Origin: Rhabdochromatium marinum
GTDB lineage: Bacteria > Pseudomonadota > Gammaproteobacteria > Chromatiales > Chromatiaceae
Reading direction: 5' to 3'
Length of the DNA: 64,000 bases
Assembly: GCF_016583795.1 (NCBI RefSeq)
Contig: NZ_NRRS01000012.1
Span: 1-64,000 of the forward strand
Shown: positions 53,369-63,227 of the stretch, one piece after another
Numbering within the stretch: position 1 is the first letter of the stretch
Layout: every line of letters starts with the position of its first letter
Notes under the pieces: model-generated
The model's input: the letters and a program-made list of their open reading frames with translations, nothing else
What the model was told of the DNA's origin: nothing
Databases searched by the model: none
Program-made: the position numbers and the translations under genes

Positions 53369-54199
53369 ATGCCATTGGCCATGCCAACCGCTCCTCTGGA
53401 TGCACTGAAGCATCCTTGTCCTGAGCGTATTGCACTCATCACAGATTTTGGGCCTGGCCCCTATGTCGGACAGCTCCAATTATTGGCGTCCGCTCAGGCG
53501 CCTGCGCTGCCCCTGATCAATCTGGTGGCGGATTTGCCAGCCTTTCGCCCGGATTTGGCGGCCTATTGGCTCCCGGCACTGATACGCCGCATGCCAGATG
53601 GCACGCTCTATTTATGCGTCGTGGATCCTGGTGTTGGTGGCGCACGCGCTGCCCTGGCCCTGCGCATTGGCTCGAACTGGTTTGTCGGCCCTGACAATGG
53701 CCTCTTTGTGCCACTGCTGCGTCGCTGTGAAGCAGTGGTTGGCAATAATGCGGCCGATTATGCGCTATGGCGCATCGACTGGCGCCCAGAGCAGCTTTCC
53801 GAGAGCTTTCACGGGCGTGATGTGTTTCTTCCCATTGCGCTGACCTTGACCCAGGGGCGGCTGCCGTTACCATGCCAGCGCTGCATGCCGGATCAGATGC
53901 AGGGGGCGGATTGGCCTCTGACCTCAGCGTGCATTCTGTATGTCGATCACTATGGCAACCTGATTACTGGCCTGGAGGCGGATGAGGCCGATCCGGATCA
54001 CAGTCTCTGCATTGAAACCCCGGTGGGGAGTCAGTCAATCCAAGCGGCGCGAACCTTTTGCGAGGTGCCTGAGGGTACTGCGTTCTGGTATCGCAACGCC
54101 TTTGATCTGGTGGAAATTGCAGCGAATCAGCGGCGTGCTGACCAGTTGTTCGGGGTGTCTGCCGGAGATGGTGTTGCTTGGGCGGCGCGAGCATATTGA
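53369..54199 (+). CDS. SAM hydroxide adenosyltransferase / S-adenosylmethionine hydrolase family protein
   Basis: The 276-residue product matches the DUF62 family, which hydrolyses SAM to adenosine and methionine and is related to the fluorinases and chlorinases. Visible blocks: the N-terminal IALITDFGPGPYVGQLQ with the SAM-contacting Asp, the central VVDPGVGGARAALAL, the FVGPDNGLF loop, SFHGRDVFLP, and the C-terminal DHYGNLITG. Starts at 53369 and 53381 (second Met) are both possible. Its physiological role is unclear in the whole family. It stands alone between the rplQ terminator and icd, 40 bp upstream of icd. Confidence 0.85.
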   Translation: MPLAMPTAPLDALKHPCPERIALITDFGPGPYVGQLQLLASAQAPALPLINLVADLPAFRPDLAAYWLPALIRRMPDGTLYLCVVDPGVGGARAALALRIGSNWFVGPDNGLFVPLLRRCEAVVGNNAADYALWRIDWRPEQLSESFHGRDVFLPIALTLTQGRLPLPCQRCMPDQMQGADWPLTSACILYVDHYGNLITGLEADEADPDHSLCIETPVGSQSIQAARTFCEVPEGTAFWYRNAFDLVEIAANQRRADQLFGVSAGDGVAWAARAY

Positions 54200-54239
54200 T
54201 TGATTACTCACACAATCACCATACGATCACGAGAAGACT

Positions 54240-55505
54240 ATGACTTACGCAAAGATACAGGTGCCCACAGAAGGCGAGAAAATCACGGTCGCAGCTAATG
54301 GCGCCCTCCAGGTTCCCGATCAGCCGATTATCCCCTTCATCGAAGGTGATGGCATCGGGATCGACATTACCCCGGTGATGCGCAAGGTACTCGATGCGGC
54401 GGTGGCCAAAGCCTATGGCGGTCAACGCAAACTGGTGTGGATGGAAATTTACGCCGGTGAAAAGGCCACCCGTGAATACGGTGCTGATCACTGGCTGCCG
54501 GAGGAAACCTTCACGGCGGTGCGCGATTTTGTAGTTTCGATCAAAGGTCCTCTGACCACCCCAGTGGGAGGCGGGATTCGCTCGCTGAATGTCAGTTTGC
54601 GCCAAGAGTTGGATCTCTACGTCTGCCTGCGCCCGGTGCGTTACTTCGATGGCACGCCCAGTCCGCTGCGCGAACCCGAGCACACGGATATGGTGATCTT
54701 CCGCGAGAACTCCGAGGACATCTATGCGGGCATCGAGTGGGCGGCCGGATCGCCCGAGGCTGAGCGGCTGATCGGCTTTTTGCAGGATGAACTGGGAGTG
54801 AAGAAAATCCGCTTCCCAGGCACCTCCGGCATTGGCATCAAGCCGGTGTCATCGGAAGGAACCGAGCGTCTGGTGCGCAAGGCGATTCAGTACGCCATTG
54901 ATAATCATCGTCGCTCGGTGACCTTGGTGCACAAGGGCAACATCATGAAGTTCACCGAGGGAGCCTTCAAGACCTGGGGCTATGAGCTGGCTAAGCGCGA
55001 GTTTGGTGCCACTGAAATTGACGGTGGACCCTGGTGCAGCTTCAAACATCCGCAGACTGGTGAGGAGATTATCATCAAGGATGTGATTGCCGATGCCTTT
55101 TTGCAGCAGATTCTGCTGCGGCCCAAGGAATATGATGTGATTGCAACTCTGAATCTGAACGGCGACTACATCTCGGATGCCCTGGCCGCTCAGGTCGGTG
55201 GTATTGGCATGGCGCCGGGGGCGAACCTGTCCGATCAGGTGGCCATGTTTGAGGCGACGCATGGCACGGCCCCCAAGTACGCTGGCAAGGATCAGGTCAA
55301 TCCCAGCTCACTGCTGTTGTCAGGTGAAATGTTGCTGCGTCATCTGGGTTGGAGTGAAGCGGCGGATCGGATCATCGCCGGCATTGAAGGTGCGATCCGC
55401 GCCAAAACGGTGACCTACGATCTTGAACGCCTGATGACGGGGGCGACCAAACTCAGTTGCTCCGACTTTGGTGAGGCGGTGATCGCGCACATGGATGCCA
55501 GATAA
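54240..55505 (+). CDS. icd: isocitrate dehydrogenase (NADP+)
   Basis: Icd oxidises isocitrate to 2-oxoglutarate in the TCA cycle. The 421-residue product is the E. coli type. The substrate-binding [20 protein letters not shown] contains the Ser that AceK phosphorylates in relatives; [12 protein letters not shown] and the metal ligands ([17 protein letters not shown]) follow. [15 protein letters not shown] has the Lys-Tyr pair that selects NADP over NAD. No aceK or glyoxylate genes are adjacent. Confidence 0.97.
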   Translation: MTYAKIQVPTEGEKITVAANGALQVPDQPIIPFIEGDGIGIDITPVMRKVLDAAVAKAYGGQRKLVWMEIYAGEKATREYGADHWLPEETFTAVRDFVVSIKGPLTTPVGGGIRSLNVSLRQELDLYVCLRPVRYFDGTPSPLREPEHTDMVIFRENSEDIYAGIEWAAGSPEAERLIGFLQDELGVKKIRFPGTSGIGIKPVSSEGTERLVRKAIQYAIDNHRRSVTLVHKGNIMKFTEGAFKTWGYELAKREFGATEIDGGPWCSFKHPQTGEEIIIKDVIADAFLQQILLRPKEYDVIATLNLNGDYISDALAAQVGGIGMAPGANLSDQVAMFEATHGTAPKYAGKDQVNPSSLLLSGEMLLRHLGWSEAADRIIAGIEGAIRAKTVTYDLERLMTGATKLSCSDFGEAVIAHMDAR

Positions 55506-55539
55506 TAGGCTGGGTAATTCAATTCTCAGATGCGGTGGG

Positions 55540-55582
55540 TGCGGGTTCTCAGGCCGCCTGTGGAGGTGCTGGAACCCGCACG
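55540..55582. repeat. 10-bp inverted repeat between icd and the cold-shock gene
   Basis: GTGCGGGTTC (55540-55549) is matched exactly by GAACCCGCAC (55573-55582) across a 23-nt spacer. It lies between convergent genes and could be a shared transcription stop, although it lacks a T-run on either strand. Confidence 0.45.
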
Positions 55583-55603
55583 CCTGCGGGTGACGAATGG
55601 ATC

Positions 55604-55810
55604 TCAGCACTCCTGCTGCACATGTGCAGCATGTAAGCCTTTTGGGCCCTGGGTGATTTCAAACTGGACGCGCTGACCTTCGCGCAGGGTTTTGTAACCC
55701 TCCATGCTGATGGAGGAGAAGTGAACAAACACATCTTCCTCGCGATCCTCGGGCTTGACAAAGCCATAGCCCTTGGCATTGTTGAACCACTTTACAGTCC
55801 CCTTGGTCAT
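55604..55810 (-). CDS. cold-shock domain protein (CspA family)
   Basis: A 68-residue single-domain RNA chaperone. The RNA-binding motifs are intact: RNP1 [10 protein letters not shown] and RNP2 DVFVHFSSI. The start follows the strong site AAGGAGCG. It has a leader of about 110 nt from the predicted promoter at 55927-55954, in keeping with the long structured leaders of cold-shock mRNAs. Which Csp paralogue it is cannot be told from sequence. Confidence 0.95.
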   Translation of the reverse strand: MTKGTVKWFNNAKGYGFVKPEDREEDVFVHFSSISMEGYKTLREGQRVQFEITQGPKGLHAAHVQQEC

Positions 55811-55926
55811 CTTCTCGCTCCTTTACGACGGACGTCGCCCTTGGTTTTGGTGGAATTGTTGTTATTGTTTGGCTTGGCAGCCGATCGGTCGCCGATGATG
55901 CTGGAATTCGGCGGATCCGAACCCTA

Positions 55927-55954
55927 AGTATAGTAAGTTGACTCGCGAGTTCAA
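55927..55954 (-). promoter_or_regulatory. promoter of the cold-shock gene, with an overlapping palindrome
   Basis: On the minus strand TTGAAC (complement of 55949-55954) and TATACT (complement of 55927-55932) are 16 bp apart, putting the start near 55919. The -35 box and spacer overlap an imperfect palindrome at 55938-55954 centred on CTCGCGAG with TTGA/TTCAA arms, a plausible operator. Confidence 0.7.
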
Positions 55955-56107
55955 ATTGTATTGGGGCTGCTGGATGCGAGGCGAACAGCCCTGTATTTTT
56001 CCGATGGCAATCCCCAATTGTGCATTTCAGCGCTTAAACCCAGGTATTATCGCACCAGCCACAGACTGTCTGAATTCAGGATGTTGAGCAGAACGATCCC
56101 CACAAGC

Positions 56108-56461
56108 ATGAGCGAATGGTACGCCAGCGATCACACCCCGGACGATGATGATCTGATTGACGATCATGGCGCCGGGCTGTCGCTTCAGGAAGCCAAGCCC
56201 AAGCTGAAGCAGCCACCGCGCTACAAGGTGTTGCTGCTCAATGATGATTTCACGCCCATGGAATTCGTGGTGCATGTGCTGGAGACCTTCTTTGGGATGA
56301 CGCGCGAGAAGGCCACGCAGATCATGCTCCATGTGCATACCCGCGGCGTTGGTGTTTGTGGCGTTTTCACCCGGGATATCGCTGAAACCAAGGTGGCGCA
56401 AGTCAATGACCATGCGCGCTCCAATCAGCATCCATTAATGTGTACCATGGAAGAGGCTTAA
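56108..56461 (+). CDS. clpS: ATP-dependent Clp protease adaptor protein ClpS
   Basis: ClpS delivers proteins with N-terminal Leu, Phe, Tyr or Trp to ClpA. The 117-residue product from ATG 56108 has an acidic, disordered N-terminal extension of about 37 residues and then the folded core: [20 protein letters not shown] (with the Asn-Asp-Asp residues that bind the N-degron) and [23 protein letters not shown] 56081 is an alternative start. clpA lies 180 bp downstream in the same direction. Confidence 0.94.
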   Translation: MSEWYASDHTPDDDDLIDDHGAGLSLQEAKPKLKQPPRYKVLLLNDDFTPMEFVVHVLETFFGMTREKATQIMLHVHTRGVGVCGVFTRDIAETKVAQVNDHARSNQHPLMCTMEEA

Positions 56462-56641
56462 GCAGAAAATCAGCAGAAATTTTCGCCAGGATGCTTTGAC
56501 TCCATGACCGCTTCCTAGCATCATGGCCCTGTATCCGGCGATCATGGCCCCGCGCCCGCGCATCAGTCAGGATGACCGCGAATCCCACTTGGCCACGGTC
56601 ACTGAGGTGCTCAATCAACCGCAACGCATCGGGTCTATCAG

Positions 56642-58906
56642 ATGTTAAGCAAAGAGCTCGAACTCACTCTGAACGGCGCCTTTAAGCAGGCACGCGAGAA
56701 GCGCCATGAATACATGACCGTGGAACATCTGCTCCTGGGTCTGCTGGATAACCCCTCCGCTGCCAAGGTGCTGCGTGCCTGCGGGGCCGATGGCGATCAG
56801 CTGCGCCATGATATCAGCCTGTTTATCGAGGAAACCACGCCACTGCTTGGCGGGCGCGATGGACGCGAAACCCAGCCGACCCTGGGCTTTCAGCGCGTCT
56901 TGCAGCGTGCGGTGTTTCATGTGCAATCCTCGGGCAAAAAAGAGGTCACCGGCGCCAATGTGCTGGTCGCGCTCTTCAGCGAACAGGACTCCCAGGCGGT
57001 GTTTTTGCTCAATCAGCAGGATGTCTCGCGCCTTGATGTGGTCAATTACATCTCCCACGGCATCTCCAAGGTGCCCGGCGAAGACCAGGGCGCCGACATC
57101 GCCGGTGATGGCGAGGAAGGACGCAGCGATGAGCGCGAAACCTCCAGTCCGCTACGCAGCTTTGCAACCGATCTCAACGATCTGGCACGCCAGGGTCGTA
57201 TTGATCCGCTAATTGGTCGCGTGCAGGAAGTGGAACGCACGGTACAGATCCTGTGTCGGCGCCGCAAAAACAACCCATTGCTGGTGGGCGAGGCCGGTGT
57301 CGGCAAAACTGCGATTGCCGAGGGGTTGGCGAAAAAAATTGTCGATGGCGAGGTACCCGAGGTATTGGCCGATGCCACGGTTTACGCACTCGATCTCGGG
57401 GCGCTGGTCGCAGGCACCAAATACCGGGGCGATTTTGAAAAGCGTCTGAAAGCCGTACTGGCGGAGCTGAAGAAGCGCCCGGATGCGGTGCTGTTCATCG
57501 ACGAGATCCATACCGTGATCGGCGCCGGAGCCGCCTCGGGTGGGGTGATGGACGCTTCCAACCTGATCAAACCGATGCTCGCCTCAGGGGATCTGCGCTG
57601 TATTGGCTCGACCACTTACCAGGAATTCCGCGGCATTTTCGAGAAAGACCGTGCCCTGGCGCGGCGCTTCCAGAAAATCGATATCAACGAGCCCACGGTG
57701 GAAGAGACGGTTGAAATCCTCAAGGGCTTGAAATCGCGCTTCGAGGCCCATCACCAAGTCAATTACACCCAGACCGCCTTGCGCGCCGCAGCCGAGCTGT
57801 CGGCCAAGTTTATGAATGACCGGCATCTGCCCGACAAAGCCATTGATGTCATTGATGAGGCCGGGGCCCATGTGCAGCTGCGCCCGCAGGCCAAGCGCAA
57901 AAAGCGCATTGATGTCACCGATATCGAGAACATTGTCTCCAAGATGGCGCGCATTCCGCCCAAGAAGGTCAGCCTGTCGGATACCGAATCACTGCGCAAC
58001 CTGGATCGTGACCTGAAGATGGTGGTCTACGGTCAGGACGAAGCCATTGATGTCATGACCTCAGCGATCCGCATGAATCGCTCCGGGCTGGGAGCTGAGG
58101 AAAAACCCATTGGCTCCTTCCTCTTTACCGGCCCAACCGGCGTCGGCAAGACCGAGGTCACGCGCCAGCTCGCGCGCGTGCTCAGTATGGAGCTGATTCG
58201 TTTTGATATGTCGGAGTACATGGAACGGCATACGGTGTCGCGTCTGATCGGGGCGCCACCGGGCTATGTTGGCTTCGACCAGGGCGGGCTGCTGACCGAG
58301 CAGGTCACCAAGCATCCGCATGCGGTGCTGCTGCTTGATGAGATCGAAAAAGCTCACCCGGATGTGTTTAATCTGCTGTTGCAGGTCATGGATCACGGCA
58401 CGCTTACCGACAACAATGGCCGCAAGGCGGATTTCCGCAATGTGGTGCTGGTGATGACCACCAATGCTGGTGCCGAGGAGACCAGCCGCCGTTCGATTGG
58501 CTTTTCCGAGCAGGACCATTCCAGCGATGGCATGGAGGCGCTCAAGCGCTTTTTCTCGCCAGAATTCCGCAATCGCCTTGATGCCGTGGTGCAGTTTGCC
58601 CATCTGGCGCCCGAGACGGTCGCCAATGTGGTGAACAAGTTTATTTTCGAGCTGGAGCAGCAGTTGCTCGAAAAGAAGGTCGAGTTGGTGGTCGAAGAAG
58701 CCGCACGCGCGTGGATCGCCGAACAGGGCTACGACCGCCAGATGGGCGCGCGCCCCATGGCTCGCGTGATCCAAAACCACATCAAAAAGCCACTGGCAAG
58801 CGAGCTGTTGTTCGGCGAGCTGGCAAGCGGCGGTCGGGTTCGGGTCAGCGTGGGCGAGGATGGCAACCTGGCACTGAGCTACGCAGGAGAATCGGTTGCG
58901 GCCTGA
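56642..58906 (+). CDS. clpA: ATP-dependent Clp protease ATP-binding subunit ClpA
   Basis: ClpA is a hexameric unfoldase that feeds substrates to ClpP. The 754-residue product has the N-terminal ClpS-binding repeat domain (1-145), then D1 with Walker A GEAGVGKTAIAEG and Walker B DAVLFIDEIHT, and D2 with GPTGVGKTEVTRQ and AVLLLDEIEKAHPD. The IGF-type ClpP-binding loop is represented by RRSIGFSEQD. It lacks the long middle domain of ClpB. clpP is not in the window. Confidence 0.96.
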   Translation: MLSKELELTLNGAFKQAREKRHEYMTVEHLLLGLLDNPSAAKVLRACGADGDQLRHDISLFIEETTPLLGGRDGRETQPTLGFQRVLQRAVFHVQSSGKKEVTGANVLVALFSEQDSQAVFLLNQQDVSRLDVVNYISHGISKVPGEDQGADIAGDGEEGRSDERETSSPLRSFATDLNDLARQGRIDPLIGRVQEVERTVQILCRRRKNNPLLVGEAGVGKTAIAEGLAKKIVDGEVPEVLADATVYALDLGALVAGTKYRGDFEKRLKAVLAELKKRPDAVLFIDEIHTVIGAGAASGGVMDASNLIKPMLASGDLRCIGSTTYQEFRGIFEKDRALARRFQKIDINEPTVEETVEILKGLKSRFEAHHQVNYTQTALRAAAELSAKFMNDRHLPDKAIDVIDEAGAHVQLRPQAKRKKRIDVTDIENIVSKMARIPPKKVSLSDTESLRNLDRDLKMVVYGQDEAIDVMTSAIRMNRSGLGAEEKPIGSFLFTGPTGVGKTEVTRQLARVLSMELIRFDMSEYMERHTVSRLIGAPPGYVGFDQGGLLTEQVTKHPHAVLLLDEIEKAHPDVFNLLLQVMDHGTLTDNNGRKADFRNVVLVMTTNAGAEETSRRSIGFSEQDHSSDGMEALKRFFSPEFRNRLDAVVQFAHLAPETVANVVNKFIFELEQQLLEKKVELVVEEAARAWIAEQGYDRQMGARPMARVIQNHIKKPLASELLFGELASGGRVRVSVGEDGNLALSYAGESVAA

Positions 58907-58925
58907 TGGGCCGGCCGGCTAGCGG

Positions 58926-59144
58926 CTAGCGCACTCGATAGGTAATGCGTCCCTTGGTCAAGTCATAAGGGGTCAGTTCAACCGTAACCTTGTCGCCGGT
59001 TAAAATGCGAATGTAGTGTTTGCGCATTTTTCCGGAAATGTGCGCAGTCACAACATGCCCATTTTCGAGTTCAACGCGAAATACTGTATTGGGCAGGGTC
59101 TCAACGACCGTGCCTTCCATTTGGATGACGTCTTCTTTTGCCAT
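58926..59144 (-). CDS. infA: translation initiation factor IF-1
   Basis: IF-1 occupies the ribosomal A site during initiation. The 72-residue OB-fold protein begins [19 protein letters not shown] and ends RITYRVR. It is convergent with clpA, 20 bp away, and lies downstream of bpt on the minus strand, with a 136-bp gap in which it may have its own promoter. The clpA-infA-aat neighbourhood is conserved in gammaproteobacteria. Confidence 0.97.
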   Translation of the reverse strand: MAKEDVIQMEGTVVETLPNTVFRVELENGHVVTAHISGKMRKHYIRILTGDKVTVELTPYDLTKGRITYRVR

Positions 59145-59280
59145 GGATCAGGTGGGGAAAGTCTGTTGTCAAGCATGAATCTGGTCGGAGCCGGTCAAGA
59201 AAAGCCCGCTCCGTAAAACCGCCAGATTATAGCACAGCCAGACCGGGTGTCTGTGTCGATGCGCTGGCGTCTGCAAAGGG

Positions 59281-60024
59281 TCAGCGCAGCGAGACGCCTG
59301 CGTCAAAGCGCTGCCAGCATTGACCGTTCCAGGCTTCAATGGGGCGAAACTTCTCCTTGTAGGCCATTTTTTTGCTCTCGGCAATCCAATAGCCGAGATA
59401 CAGATACTTGAGCCCCAGTTGTTGCGCCTGACGAATCTGGCTAAGTACTGCAAAGGTGCCGGGTGCGCGCGCGCCCTGTGCGGGATCGAAAAAGGTATAG
59501 ACCGCCGAGAAGCCGTCCGTGAGACAATCGCTTACCGCCACGCCAATCAGCTGGCCATGTGCGCGCATTTCCAGCAGCCGGCTTTGTCCGGCCCAGGGCG
59601 CGAGCAGAAAGCGCCGATAGCTGTCCGGGGTGAGATCCTCAGCCATGTCACCGTCACCATGCCGGGAGAGAATATAGTGGCGGTACAGCTCATAGTGCTC
59701 CTGATCAAAGCTCGGCGTGCGGGCGATGAACTCTATGTCCTGATTGCGGCGCAGATTGCGCCGTTGTGAGCGATTGGGCTGAAAGTCTGCCACCGGCACG
59801 CGCACGGGTACGCATTGCTGGCAGACGTGACAGGCGGGGCGGTAGAAGAAGCGCCCGCTGCGGCGAAACCCAATCTGTTGCAGCCAGTTGGCATGGTTGC
59901 GATCAATGCGCAGATTGGGATCGACGAACAGGGTGCGCGCATCCTGCCCCGGCAGATAGGAGCAGTCGTGGCGACTGGTGAGATAGAGTTGCAGGTTCTT
60001 GTGGGTATGCACCTCGGAAGTCAT
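59281..60024 (-). CDS. bpt: aspartate/glutamate leucyltransferase (Bpt, ATE1-like)
   Basis: Bpt transfers Leu from Leu-tRNA to N-terminal Asp or Glu, creating a ClpS-recognised N-degron. The 247-residue product has the N-terminal Cys cluster CHVCQQC of the ATE fold, the FRRSGRFFYRP segment, and the C-terminal GNAT-like core with FAVLSQIRQAQQLGLKYLYL and GYWI. It overlaps aat by 4 bp, so both aminoacyl-transferases are made together. Confidence 0.93.
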   Translation of the reverse strand: MTSEVHTHKNLQLYLTSRHDCSYLPGQDARTLFVDPNLRIDRNHANWLQQIGFRRSGRFFYRPACHVCQQCVPVRVPVADFQPNRSQRRNLRRNQDIEFIARTPSFDQEHYELYRHYILSRHGDGDMAEDLTPDSYRRFLLAPWAGQSRLLEMRAHGQLIGVAVSDCLTDGFSAVYTFFDPAQGARAPGTFAVLSQIRQAQQLGLKYLYLGYWIAESKKMAYKEKFRPIEAWNGQCWQRFDAGVSLR

Positions 60025-60782
60025 GATGACGGCTGCTCCTCATCGGTCGGCAACTCAGGATCGTGAAAGCCGCCATCATCCCAGGAGGTCTCCCGGCCGG
60101 GTTGATCGCGGCAGCCTTCAAGCAATTCGATGAATTGGGCCCGCGCGACCGGGCGCGCGCCCATGCTGAGCAGATGCTCGGTGACGACCTGACAGTCGAT
60201 GAACCCAAATCCCCACTGCGCCAGGCGCTGGCACAGGTACACCAGCGCAATCTTCGACGCATTGGTCGCGCGCGAGAACATGGATTCACCAAAAAAGGCC
60301 CGGCCCACCGCGACGCCATAGAGTCCACCTACCAGCTGATCCTGCTCCCAGACCTCGACTGAATGCGCAATGCCACGAATATTCAGCGCCCGATAGGCGC
60401 GAATCATCTCCGGCAGCAGCCAGGTGCCATACTCGCCGTGGCGGTTGATGCTGGCACAGGTGTTAATCACCTGCGGAAAGTCGCGATCCATGGTCAGGCA
60501 AAACCGGCGCTTGCGCAGTGCTTTGCGCAGACTGCGGGAGATGTGCAAATGCTCGGGAAACAACAGGGTGCGGGGATCGGGTGACCACCACAGAATGGGG
60601 TCGCCCTGGTTGTACCAGGGAAAGATGCCGTGGCGGTAAGCATTGATCAGGCGTCGCACGCTCAGATCACCGCCGATGGCTAGCAGCCCGTCGGGGTCGC
60701 GCAGCGCCTGATCGACGCGCGGAAACGCGCCGCTGGGGTCGTTCGGTGACAGCAGAAAGGGTTGAGTGCGCGGGCGCCGCAT
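60021..60782 (-). CDS. aat: leucyl/phenylalanyl-tRNA-protein transferase
   Basis: Aat transfers Leu or Phe to N-terminal Arg or Lys, marking proteins for ClpS-ClpA-ClpP. The 253-residue product has FPWYNQGDPILWWSPDPR, the conserved NRHGEYGTWLLPEM loop, and the C-terminal GLYGVAVGRAFFGESMF with CQVVTEHLLSMGARPV. The C-terminal ~20 residues are a polar tail. It begins directly at the end of the FemAB-like gene. Confidence 0.96.
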   Translation of the reverse strand: MRRPRTQPFLLSPNDPSGAFPRVDQALRDPDGLLAIGGDLSVRRLINAYRHGIFPWYNQGDPILWWSPDPRTLLFPEHLHISRSLRKALRKRRFCLTMDRDFPQVINTCASINRHGEYGTWLLPEMIRAYRALNIRGIAHSVEVWEQDQLVGGLYGVAVGRAFFGESMFSRATNASKIALVYLCQRLAQWGFGFIDCQVVTEHLLSMGARPVARAQFIELLEGCRDQPGRETSWDDGGFHDPELPTDEEQPSS

Positions 60783-61943
60783 CTAAGGCTCAGAAGCGGG
60801 CTGGGGTGGATGCTTGTAGGGGCTGTGCTGCTGCATGTCGGTGAGATACTCCTGCATGGCGGCGCGCTCGTGCTCCAGAAAGCGGGCAATGGGTTGGCGA
60901 AAACGCGAGTCGGCGATCCAGTGGGCTGACCAGGTGGCGGTGGGCAGAAAGCCGCGCGCGAGCTTGTGCTCGCCCTGGGCACCCGGTTCGAAACGCGTCA
61001 GACCTGTGTGGATGCAATGCTCCAGACCCTGATAATAACAGGCTTCAAAGTGCAGGCTATGGAAGTCCGCCGAGCAACCCCAGTGACGTCCATACAGCGT
61101 GCGTGCCCCGACCAGGCAAAAGGCCGCTGCGACGGTCTGGTCGCGGAAATCGGCCAGCACCAACAGCAGTTGCTCCCCCATGCTCTGGGCGATGTCCTGA
61201 AAGAACGCGAGACTTAGGGTTGGGAGGCCGCCGCGCTTATCGAAGGTGTCTTCATACAGACCATGAAACAGCACCCAATCGGCTTCACTGACCTGATCGC
61301 CACGCAGCCGGCGCAGACGCACACCAGCCTCAGTAACGCGGCGGCGCTCACGCTTGATTTTTTTGCGTTTTTCCGCTGTGAACTGCTCAAGCAGCTGAGT
61401 AAAATCCGCATATCCCTGATTGTGCCAGTGAAACTGACAGCCCAAGCGCGCCAGATAGCCGTCGGCCTCTTGCCAGGCCAGTTCTTCCGCACTGCCAAAC
61501 AGCCAGTGCGCACCCGAGAGGTTCAGTTTGTCCGCCAGTTGACGGGCACCCGCAATCAGCGCTCGCGCCAGGGATTCACGCTCGGGGCCGGGTAGCGTGA
61601 GCAGCCGGGGGCCGGTTGCCGGGGTGTAGGGCGAGGCGATCACCAGCTTGGGGTAGTAGCTTTCTCCAGCGCGCTGATAGGCATCGGCCCAGCTCCAGTC
61701 GAAAACAAACTCCCCGTAGGAATTGAACTTCAAATACGCCGGTGCGGCGGCGACCAGTGTCCCATGCGTGTCGTAGAGTGCCAGGTGCTGGGGAATCCAG
61801 CCAAAGCGCTCGCCAACACAGCCATGACGCTCCATGGCGGCGAGGAATTCATGGCGCAGAAAGGGCGCATCCGCACCCGCCAGTCGATTCCAAGCGGGGG
61901 CGGGAATCGAGGCAATGGCGGAGTGGACCTGGAGGTTCATCAT
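60783..61943 (-). CDS. FemAB/GNAT-like protein of the DUF482 (COG3146) family
   Basis: A 386-residue soluble protein. It matches the DUF482 family, which has a GNAT-like fold related to FemAB aminoacyl-transferases: FLRHEFLAAMERHGCV near the N-terminus, SYGEFVFDWSWADAY, the basic stretch EKRKKIKRERRRV, and C-terminal RFEPGAQGEHKLARGFLP. The biochemical role is not established; a link to peptide bond transfer is only by fold. It directly adjoins aat (no intergenic base), suggesting co-expression with the N-degron transferases. Confidence 0.85.
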   Translation of the reverse strand: MMNLQVHSAIASIPAPAWNRLAGADAPFLRHEFLAAMERHGCVGERFGWIPQHLALYDTHGTLVAAAPAYLKFNSYGEFVFDWSWADAYQRAGESYYPKLVIASPYTPATGPRLLTLPGPERESLARALIAGARQLADKLNLSGAHWLFGSAEELAWQEADGYLARLGCQFHWHNQGYADFTQLLEQFTAEKRKKIKRERRRVTEAGVRLRRLRGDQVSEADWVLFHGLYEDTFDKRGGLPTLSLAFFQDIAQSMGEQLLLVLADFRDQTVAAAFCLVGARTLYGRHWGCSADFHSLHFEACYYQGLEHCIHTGLTRFEPGAQGEHKLARGFLPTATWSAHWIADSRFRQPIARFLEHERAAMQEYLTDMQQHSPYKHPPQPASEP

Positions 61944-62016
61944 GATGGCAGAAATGCCGTGTGCGCTCGTCCCGCTTCACATGCGGCCACAGCTGCAAGC
62001 ATGGGCCGCCGGTGGC

Positions 62017-62991
<975 letters not shown>

Positions 62992-63196
62992 TCACTCATT
63001 CGGCTTGGCCAGCGCGGGTTGGCAGGCTTGGTGGAGCGCGCGACCGATCAACCGCCTGGTGGACATGCGGTCTGCGCGCAGCAAAGCGCTCAGTTTAAGG
63101 TCCGGCCGCGAGGCGGTAAAGCGCGTCTGAGTGGGCTTCAGCCGTTTGATACTGAAAAAAGTTTTACGAAACTGCACGAAAAATCTCTGATAAGAG

Positions 63197-63202
63197 TATA
63201 AT
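63197..63202 (+). promoter_or_regulatory. probable -10 element of ftsK
   Basis: A perfect TATAAT lies 26 bp before the ftsK start in an AT-rich stretch. No good -35 box is found 16-18 bp upstream, so an activator or another sigma contact may be needed. Confidence 0.45.
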
Positions 63203-63227
63203 AAACATAACTAATCGGAGGATCGTT

